Assembly: GCA_036278755.1 (NCBI GenBank)
Contig: DASUKL010000099.1
Coordinates: 1-6,105 of the forward strand
Reading direction: 5' to 3'
DNA length: 6,105 nt
From: DASUKL01 sp036278755
Lineage (GTDB): Bacteria; Chloroflexota; Limnocylindria; Limnocylindrales; CSP1-4
In this document: positions 1 through 6,105 of the stretch, in pieces
Numbering within the stretch: the first letter of the stretch is position 1
Layout: each line of letters begins with the position of its first letter
Program-made: the position numbers and the translations under genes
The notes under the pieces: generated by a model
Databases searched by the model: none
The model's input: only the letters and a program-made list of their open reading frames with translations
What the model was told of the DNA's origin: nothing

Positions 1-1314
<1,314 letters not shown>

Positions 1315-1315
1315 G

Positions 1316-2608
1316 TCAGGCTGCCGCCGCGTCCGGCACGTCGTCCGCGTCACCGCTCCGTTCGTCCTCGGGCTCCAGGCCGGCCTCCCGGACCGTCGCT
1401 CGGGCAGCCTCGGACCGGCGCATCCGACCCCCCAGCCATTCGATGATCCCGGCCGCCCCCTGGCCACCGCCCACGCACATCGTGACCATCCCGTAGCGGG
1501 CCCCGCGCCGCCCGAGCCCATCGAGCAGCTGGACGCTCAGCTTGGCCCCGGTCGCGCCGAGGGGATGGCCCAGGGCGATGGCGCCGCCATCGGGGTTGAC
1601 GCGCTCCTCATCCAGGCCCAGCTGGCGGACGACGGCCACCACCTGCGCGGCGAAGGCTTCGTTCAGCTCGATGGCGGCCAGATCGTCCAGGGCCAGGCCC
1701 GCCTTGCGGAGGGCCTTGGGCACCGCCTCCACCGGCCCGATGCCCATGATCTCCGGCGGCACCCCGGCCGTGGCGAAGGCCACCAGCCGACCCAGTGGCT
1801 GGAGGCCCAGCGATGCGGCCCGATCCGCGCTCATGACGACCAGCGCCGCCGCGCCGTCGCTCATCTGCGAGCTGTTGCCGGCGGTGACCGTGCCCCCTTC
1901 GGCGAAGACCGGCCGGAGCTTGGCCAGGGCCGCGGCATCCGTGTCCCGCCGCACACCCTCGTCCTCGATGAAGAGGCGGCGCCCCACGCTGGGGCGGCCC
2001 GCCCGGTCGACGCGGGTCTCGAGCGCCTCGACCGGGGCGATCTGCTCGCGGAAGCGGCCCTCGGCCACGGCCGCCGCGGCCCGCTGATGGGAGCGCAAGG
2101 CCCAGGCATCCTGAGCCGCGCGCGAGACGTCGAAGCGGCGGGCGACCTCCTCGGCCGTGAGGCCCATGTTCAGGAACACCTGCGGGTAGCCCTCGGCGAT
2201 CTCGGGGCCCGGGGCGAAGTGGAAGCCGATCATCGGCACCGCGCTCATCGACTCCAGCCCGCCGGCGATGGCGATCTCGGTGGCCCCACTGGCGATCGAC
2301 TGGCTGGCCAGGGCCAGGGCCTGGAGGCCCGAGGCGCAGAAGCGGTTCACGGTCATCGCGCTGGCGGTCACGGGCAGCCCGGCGGCCAGGCCGACGTGCC
2401 GGGCGATGTTCAGCCCCTGGGCCCCCTCGGGCATGGCGCAGCCGAGGATGAGGTCCTCGACCTCCGCCGGGTCGAGAGCCGGCACGCGGGCCAGGGCCTC
2501 CCGCACGGCGGACGTGGCCAGGGCCTCGGGCGCGGTCTCGCGGAGCGTGCCGCGGGGGGCCTTGCCGACGGCGGTCCGGGCGGCGGAGACGATGACAGCG
2601 TCGGGCAT
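1316..2608 (-). CDS. fadA: Acetyl-CoA acyltransferase (3-ketoacyl-CoA thiolase)
   Basis: Thiolytic cleavage of 3-ketoacyl-CoA to acetyl-CoA and a shortened acyl-CoA, the last step of beta-oxidation. The 430-residue protein begins MPDAVIVSAARTAVGK, the typical thiolase N-terminus. The acyl-accepting Cys91 lies in VNRFCASGLQ. The C-terminal half carries NEAFA (Asn316), GHPLGATGA (His348) and MCVGGGQGAAG with the second catalytic Cys378, so all four catalytic motifs are intact. Thiolases of this class are usually near 390 residues and end shortly after the last motif. Here about 35 further residues (396-430) form an Arg/Glu/Asp/Ala-rich tail. The ATG start is supported by a GAGGA motif 7 nt upstream that overlaps the fadN stop codon; the stop is 1 nt before the fadE start. 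This is a degradative thiolase by context, since hydratase/dehydrogenase and acyl-CoA dehydrogenase genes flank it; a biosynthetic acetoacetyl-CoA thiolase is less likely. Confidence 0.95.
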   Translation of the reverse strand: MPDAVIVSAARTAVGKAPRGTLRETAPEALATSAVREALARVPALDPAEVEDLILGCAMPEGAQGLNIARHVGLAAGLPVTASAMTVNRFCASGLQALALASQSIASGATEIAIAGGLESMSAVPMIGFHFAPGPEIAEGYPQVFLNMGLTAEEVARRFDVSRAAQDAWALRSHQRAAAAVAEGRFREQIAPVEALETRVDRAGRPSVGRRLFIEDEGVRRDTDAAALAKLRPVFAEGGTVTAGNSSQMSDGAAALVVMSADRAASLGLQPLGRLVAFATAGVPPEIMGIGPVEAVPKALRKAGLALDDLAAIELNEAFAAQVVAVVRQLGLDEERVNPDGGAIALGHPLGATGAKLSVQLLDGLGRRGARYGMVTMCVGGGQGAAGIIEWLGGRMRRSEAARATVREAGLEPEDERSGDADDVPDAAAA

Positions 2609-2615
2609 GAGCGGG

Positions 2616-2621
2616 TCCTCA
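2616..2621 (-). promoter_or_regulatory. Ribosome binding site of fadA overlapping the fadN stop
   Basis: On the minus strand TGAGGA combines the fadN stop codon (TGA) with a GAGGA Shine-Dalgarno core, 7 nt before the fadA ATG. Overlap of stop and binding site suggests that terminating ribosomes hand over to fadA, keeping the two products in proportion. Confidence 0.7.
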
Positions 2622-4943
2622 GTTCCGCAGGGGCTTGCCGGTCTTCAGCGTATGGCGGATGCGCTCGCGTGTCTTGCTGAGGCCCAGGAGGCGCAGGAAC
2701 GCCTCCCGTTCGAGGCCCAGCAGGTAGTCCTCCCCGACCGCCGTGCCCTCGGCCACCTCACCGCCGCTCATGACCCGGGCGAGCTCGAGGATGACCGTCC
2801 GGTCGTGCTCCGAGAGCCGTCGGGCCTGGAGCTCGTTGAAGGTCAACGCCTCCGCCGCGGCGATCCCCCGCCGGCCCACGACGGGGATCGGGGCCCGGGC
2901 CGGCGGACGATAGCCCACCTCTGCCAGGTGGCGAGCCGTGGCCGCCGCATCGGCCCACTGGCGGTCCGGGTCGGCGGTGATCAGGTCGGCCGGCCGGAAC
3001 AGGCCCCAGGTCCGCGCCTCGGCCACGCTCGTCGCCACGCGGGCCGCGGCGATGAGCTCGAGGGCGTGCTGGAAGAAGGCGAAGCGGTCGACGTGCGAGC
3101 CATCGGGCACCTGCTCGGCCGCCCAGCGGGCCATGGCCGTCGAGCCGCCACCGGCCGGGATGAGGCCGACCCCCACCTCGACCAGCCCGATGTACGTCTC
3201 GGCCAGCGGCTGGCGCCGAGCTGCGGCGAGACAGATCTCGGCGCCGCCGCCCAGGGACAGGCCCCGCGGCGCGGCCACGACCGGCACCGCCGCGTGGCGG
3301 ATGGCCTGCATCGCGCCCTGGAAGCGGCGGATCTCGCGGTCGAGCTCGTCCCACTCGCCCTCCTCAGCGGCCATGAGCATGAGGGCCAGGTTGGCCCCCG
3401 CCGAGAAGTCGGTCGCCAGGGTCCCGATGACGAGGCCGTCGTAGGCTCGGCCCGCCAGCTCGCAAGCCCGGCGCACGCTCTCGATGGCCTCGGGCCCCAG
3501 GATGTTGAGCTTGCCGTGCAGCTCGAGGCCCAGGATGCCCTCGCCCAGCTCGACCAGTGAGGCCGAGGCGTTCGCGGGCAGGCCGGCCGCCGTCGAGGCC
3601 GCCCGGAGCCGCTCGACGTCGAGGCTGCCGAGTCGGGGGAGGAGCGGCTCCAGCGCGGTGGCCGCGAACGTGACGGCGGCCCGATCGCGGTAGAACGCGC
3701 CCGGACCGGCCAGCACGCGCTCGACCAGCGGCGGCCGAGTCGGGAGGCGTGCCGCGACCGCCTCGAGCCCCAGGGCGTCCCAGGTCTGGAAGGGTCCTAG
3801 CTGCCAGCCGAAGCCCCAGCGCATGGCCGCGTCGACGTCCGCGACGCCGGCCGCTATGTCGGGGCCGACCGTCGCGGCATAGCCCAGGGTCGCGTCGAGG
3901 AGGCGTCGGAGGTAGGTGGCCGCGGGGTCCGCGCCGGCCAGCAGCAGCCCGAGACGGCGACCCAGGTCCGGCTCGTTGCGGGCCAGGTCGACGGTCGGCG
4001 AGGCCATGCGCCGACGGGGTCGATAGTCGCCCGTGGCCAGGTCGAGGGCCAGGATCTCCTGGCCCTCGCGGCGGAAGAAGCCGACTCCCGTCTTCTCGCC
4101 CAGGGCACCCTCGTCGAGCAGGCTCCGAAGCACCGGGGCGACCCGGAACGCCTCCCGCTCCGGGTCGTCCGGGAGATCGGCGTAGCAGTGGTCGGCGACC
4201 GCGGCGGCCACGTCGAGACCGACGAGGTCGAGAGTTCGGAAGGTCGCCGACTTCGGCCGGCCGATGAGCTTCCCGGTGATGTCGTCGACCTCGTCCGGCC
4301 CGAGGCCCAGCTCGAGCGCCAGCTCGATGGCGCGCTGGAGCGCGTACACGCCCAGCCGGTTGGCGATGAAGGCCGGGGTGTCATTGGCCCGCACGGTGCC
4401 TTTGCCGAGCAGCCGGCTGGAGACGTCTTCGAGGCGATCGAGGACGGCCGGGTCGGTGGCCGGGGTGGGGATCAGCTCCAGCAGTCGGGCGTAGCGCGGC
4501 GGATTGAAGAAGTGGGTGCCCAGGAAGGCGCGCCGGAACGGCTCGCTGCGACCCTCGGCGATCGCGGCGATGCGGATGCCGCTCGTGTTCGAGCTGACGA
4601 TCGGCCACTCCGCCTGCGGGCGCCCTGCCAGGGCCTCGTCGACCCGCGCGTGGAGGTCACGCTTGGGCTCGAGCTGCTCGACGATGGCCTCGATGACCCA
4701 GTCGGCATCGCCGAGCGCGCCGGCCAGCTCGTCGAAGCTGCCGGTCCGGATGGTCGCCGCATCGGAGGCCCGATAGACGGGGCCGGGACGGAGCTTGAGC
4801 GCCCGTTCCAAGCCGTTGGCCGCGATGGAGGCATCGAGGTCGAGCAGCGTGACCCGTGCCCCGACCCCGGCCAGCAGGCAGGCGATCCGGGCGCCCATCG
4901 TGCCCGCTCCGAGCACGACCGCCGAGCTGAGCCGAGCGATCAC
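2619..4943 (-). CDS. fadN: Fused 3-hydroxyacyl-CoA dehydrogenase / enoyl-CoA hydratase
   Basis: Bifunctional beta-oxidation enzyme: hydrates trans-2-enoyl-CoA and oxidises the product to 3-ketoacyl-CoA with NAD+. From the GTG at 4943 it has 774 residues, close to the roughly 790 of B. subtilis FadN. Domain order is dehydrogenase first, hydratase second, the reverse of E. coli FadB. The Rossmann segment is VVLGAGTMG (9-17) with acidic Asp35/Asp37 after strand 2. SSNTSG (117-122), the catalytic dyad His144 (HFFNPP) and Glu156 (LLELI), and Asn195 (FIANRLG) follow. A first C-terminal dehydrogenase domain spans about 190-290 and a second copy about 342-395. The crotonase part has FSAGANL (513-519), LGGGAE with Glu569 and GLVEVGVGLIPAGGG with Glu589, matching both catalytic glutamates of enoyl-CoA hydratases. 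An upstream ATG at 5087 would add 48 residues unlike the family and overlap the divergent gene, so the GTG, placed 6 nt after AGGGGG and just before the Rossmann strand, is preferred. First gene of the operon. Confidence 0.95.
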   Translation of the reverse strand: MIARLSSAVVLGAGTMGARIACLLAGVGARVTLLDLDASIAANGLERALKLRPGPVYRASDAATIRTGSFDELAGALGDADWVIEAIVEQLEPKRDLHARVDEALAGRPQAEWPIVSSNTSGIRIAAIAEGRSEPFRRAFLGTHFFNPPRYARLLELIPTPATDPAVLDRLEDVSSRLLGKGTVRANDTPAFIANRLGVYALQRAIELALELGLGPDEVDDITGKLIGRPKSATFRTLDLVGLDVAAAVADHCYADLPDDPEREAFRVAPVLRSLLDEGALGEKTGVGFFRREGQEILALDLATGDYRPRRRMASPTVDLARNEPDLGRRLGLLLAGADPAATYLRRLLDATLGYAATVGPDIAAGVADVDAAMRWGFGWQLGPFQTWDALGLEAVAARLPTRPPLVERVLAGPGAFYRDRAAVTFAATALEPLLPRLGSLDVERLRAASTAAGLPANASASLVELGEGILGLELHGKLNILGPEAIESVRRACELAGRAYDGLVIGTLATDFSAGANLALMLMAAEEGEWDELDREIRRFQGAMQAIRHAAVPVVAAPRGLSLGGGAEICLAAARRQPLAETYIGLVEVGVGLIPAGGGSTAMARWAAEQVPDGSHVDRFAFFQHALELIAAARVATSVAEARTWGLFRPADLITADPDRQWADAAATARHLAEVGYRPPARAPIPVVGRRGIAAAEALTFNELQARRLSEHDRTVILELARVMSGGEVAEGTAVGEDYLLGLEREAFLRLLGLSKTRERIRHTLKTGKPLRN

Positions 4944-5003
4944 TCGGCGCCCCCTACGGCGATGAGCCCTCGCGTCGGTCGCATGCGATGCTATGCGCGC
5001 ACG
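4944..5003. promoter_or_regulatory. Divergent intergenic region between fadN and the antitoxin gene
   Basis: These 60 bp separate the two divergent start codons and must hold, or lie close to, promoters for both directions. A minus-strand TAGCAT at 4993-4988 fits the loose -10 pattern TAnnnT for fadN, but no matching -35 box at good spacing was found. No Shine-Dalgarno precedes the plus-strand ATG at 5004, so that gene may be read from a leaderless or very short-leader transcript. A B. subtilis-type FadR operator was not recognised. Promoter assignments here are inference. Confidence 0.45.
4950..4955 (-). promoter_or_regulatory. Ribosome binding site of fadN
   Basis: On the minus strand the sequence AGGGGG lies 6 nt upstream of the GTG at 4943. 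This spacing is normal for a Shine-Dalgarno site. It decides the start in favour of this GTG over the far-upstream ATG at 5087. Confidence 0.65.
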
Positions 5004-5010
5004 ATGCGCA
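4979..5010. repeat. Palindrome and phased-repeat cluster, possible operator
   Basis: Three perfect palindromes lie in 32 bp: TCGCATGCGA (4979-4988), TGCGCGCA (4994-5001) and TGCGCA (5005-5010). The same stretch holds three direct copies of ATGCG starting at 4983, 4993 and 5004, spaced 10 and 11 bp, about one helical turn. The last copy includes the antitoxin start codon. Ribbon-helix-helix antitoxins commonly repress their own operon by binding short repeats at such spacing, so an autoregulatory operator is plausible. This is inference. Short GC-rich palindromes also arise by chance in such DNA. Confidence 0.4.
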
Positions 5011-5300
5011 AAACGGTCACCCTGGATCCCGACACCGAGGCGCTCATCAGACAGATGATGCGCGAGCACGGCTGGACCTTCAAGCAAGCCGTCAACACAG
5101 CGATCCGTCAGAGCAGCACCGCGCAGGGCGAGTCGCGATCGACGATCTTCCCGACGTACGACATGGGCTTGCCCTTGATGCCACTGGACCAGGCCCTGCG
5201 TCTGGCAGCAGACGACGAGGACCAGCAGCGGCTACGAACGCTCCGAGCACGACAGCTTGCTAGACGCGTGGCCCGCAAGCCGAACGACCTGCCAAGATAG
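5004..5300 (+). CDS. Ribbon-helix-helix antitoxin-like protein (VapB/CopG type), orphan
   Basis: A 98-residue predicted DNA-binding protein. MRKTVTLDPDTEALIRQMM followed by the segment around GWTFKQAVNTAIRQ gives a beta-strand (2-7) and two helices (about 9-22 and 25-36), the layout of the ribbon-helix-helix fold of VapB-like antitoxins. Residues 47-70 (FPTYDMGLPLMPLDQALRLA) resemble the toxin-binding half of these families. From residue 76 the tail is arginine-rich. The ATG at 5004 is chosen because family members start with M-R-x-T-V-T-L; an in-frame ATG at 4983 would add seven residues, and neither has a clear Shine-Dalgarno. No toxin gene follows: the next gene, 7 nt on, is a secreted nuclease. 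GC is about 63 % by hand count, and codons rare in the neighbours (AGA, CTA, AAA, ACA, CTT) appear, hinting at horizontal origin. It could be a solitary antitoxin remnant or a regulator recruited for local genes. The fold is fairly sure, the role is not. Confidence 0.75.
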   Translation: MRKTVTLDPDTEALIRQMMREHGWTFKQAVNTAIRQSSTAQGESRSTIFPTYDMGLPLMPLDQALRLAADDEDQQRLRTLRARQLARRVARKPNDLPR

Positions 5301-5302
5301 GG
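5298..5302 (+). promoter_or_regulatory. Probable ribosome binding site of the nuclease gene
   Basis: TAGGG overlaps the antitoxin stop codon (TAG) and lies 5 nt before the ATG at 5308. It is a weak Shine-Dalgarno, but the overlap suggests coupled translation of the two plus-strand genes. Confidence 0.4.
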
Positions 5303-5307
5303 CCACG

Positions 5308-6105
5308 ATGCGGCACGGGGGCATGGGCACGGCGGCCTGGATCGTCCTGGCGCTGGTGGTCGGGCTCGTCGTCGGGGCGACCCTGACCTCGGGCGGCAGC
5401 GCGCCGGCGACCGCATCGTCGAGTCCCGGCGCGGCGGCATCCAGACCTGCCACGAGCCCGGGGGCATCGGCGACCATCGGCACGTTCAATGGGCTCTGCT
5501 CCCAGCCGACCGGCGCCACCCAGACGGCCACCGTCGTCCGCGTCATCGACGGCGACACGATCGTCGTCGACCGCGGGAAGGGCCAGGAGCACCTGCGCTA
5601 CATCGGCATGGACACCCCCGAGATCGTCAAGCCCGACACGCCCGTCCAGCCCTACGGGCCCCAGGCCGCGACCGCCAACGACGCCCTGGTGAGTGGCAAG
5701 ACCGTGAGCCTCGAGAAAGACGTCTCGGAGGTCGACCAGTACGACCGCCTGCTGCGCTTCGTCTGGCTCCGCGCCGCGACCCAACCCAGCGGCTGGCTGA
5801 TGGTCGATCGGGTCCTCCTCCGCGAGGGCCTGGCCACGGTCACCACCTTCCCGCCCGACGTGAAGTGCGTCGACGCCTTCCTGGCCGACCAGCACTACGC
5901 CCAGGCTCGCGGGCTGGGCCTGTGGGGCGACGGCACCGGCCTCGGGGCCTCAGCGCCGGCCTCGGCACCGGTCGGCCTGGTAGGCCCCCGAGCGACCGCC
6001 ACCGCGACGCCCAAGGGCTCGGCCGCCTTCTATCGGCCGCCCGGCTGGGACGGCGTCTCCGACGTCGACTGCTCCGACTTCAAGACCCACGCCCAGGCCG
6101 AGAGC
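5308..6105 (+). CDS. Exported thermonuclease (SNase family) with Excalibur-like C-terminus, 3' end beyond window
   Basis: Ca2+-dependent nuclease of the staphylococcal nuclease family, predicted to act outside the cell or at the membrane surface. The frame is open from the ATG at 5308 to the right edge (266 residues). Residues 1-30 have a basic start and a hydrophobic run (about 10-25, WIVLALVVGLVVGA) that fits a signal peptide or membrane anchor; no lipobox cysteine is seen. An Ala/Ser/Pro/Thr linker (about 31-57) follows. The SNase domain spans about 72-208: VIDGDT (Asp81, Asp83), LRYIGMDTPE with Arg97 and Glu105, and YDRLLR with Arg147, matching Arg35, Glu43 and Arg87 of the S. aureus enzyme, so activity is expected. 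Cys64 and Cys187 could pair in an exported protein. After a second low-complexity linker (about 211-240), VDCSDFKTHAQAES resembles the opening of an Excalibur calcium-binding domain, whose DxDxDGxxC part would lie beyond the window. An alternative ATG at 5323 would shorten the N-terminus by five residues. Confidence 0.9.
   Translation, partial: MRHGGMGTAAWIVLALVVGLVVGATLTSGGSAPATASSSPGAAASRPATSPGASATIGTFNGLCSQPTGATQTATVVRVIDGDTIVVDRGKGQEHLRYIGMDTPEIVKPDTPVQPYGPQAATANDALVSGKTVSLEKDVSEVDQYDRLLRFVWLRAATQPSGWLMVDRVLLREGLATVTTFPPDVKCVDAFLADQHYAQARGLGLWGDGTGLGASAPASAPVGLVGPRATATATPKGSAAFYRPPGWDGVSDVDCSDFKTHAQAES

Noticed and set aside
2268..3560. 430-residue plus-strand open frame spanning fadA and fadN
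   Set aside because: It crosses two well-supported minus-strand genes and shows no family motifs.
4188..5003. Long plus-strand frame running into the antitoxin gene (370 residues to 5300)
   Set aside because: Its first part is antisense to fadN with composition typical of a GC-rich shadow frame. Only the last 98 residues show a protein-like pattern.
4944..5087. Extended fadN start at the ATG at 5087 (822 residues)
   Set aside because: The extra 48 residues do not resemble the family, which begins directly with the Rossmann strand. They would also overlap the antitoxin gene antisense. The GTG at 4943 has a good Shine-Dalgarno.
5301..5307. A hidden VapC toxin remnant between the antitoxin and nuclease genes
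   Set aside because: There are only 7 nt between the two genes, and no PIN-domain motif is visible in the nuclease N-terminus, which is a hydrophobic export segment.
5260..5895. 211-residue minus-strand open frame opposite the nuclease gene
   Set aside because: The plus strand carries the complete SNase catalytic set. The minus-strand frame has only biased composition.

Overview
The window is GC-rich (about 70 % or more by eye) and tightly packed. It holds a three-gene minus-strand operon on the left and a divergent two-gene plus-strand unit on the right. GTG starts, very short intergenic gaps and the gene families present suggest a high-GC bacterium such as an actinobacterium or a high-GC Chloroflexota lineage. 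The sequence alone does not settle the phylum.

Minus strand, positions 4943 down to 1: a fatty-acid beta-oxidation operon in the order fadN - fadA - fadE, the same order as the fadNAE operon of Bacillus subtilis. fadN encodes a fused 3-hydroxyacyl-CoA dehydrogenase / enoyl-CoA hydratase. fadA encodes a thiolase. fadE encodes an acyl-CoA dehydrogenase that runs off the left edge of the window without its C-terminal domain. Together they cover one full turn of the cycle: FadE makes the trans-2-enoyl-CoA, FadN hydrates and oxidises it, and FadA cleaves off acetyl-CoA. Gaps of 10 nt and 1 nt imply one transcript with coupled translation. All expected catalytic residues can be seen in the part present.

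Divergent gap, 4944-5003: 60 bp containing the fadN ribosome binding site and a cluster of short palindromes and helically phased ATGCG repeats. The cluster runs into the start of the plus-strand gene and could be an operator.

Plus strand, 5004 to 6105: a 98-residue ribbon-helix-helix (VapB/CopG-like) antitoxin-type DNA-binding protein, then after 7 nt an exported or membrane-anchored staphylococcal-nuclease (thermonuclease) family protein. The nuclease has the start of what looks like an Excalibur domain and runs off the right edge. No VapC-like toxin follows the antitoxin, so it is an orphan here. Its GC content (about 63 % by hand count) is lower than that of its neighbours.

No RNA genes, insertion sequences, CRISPR arrays or convincing terminators were seen. 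The beta-oxidation operon is ordinary. The less expected part is the orphan antitoxin, its arginine-rich tail, the palindromic region ahead of it and its close linkage to a secreted nuclease.
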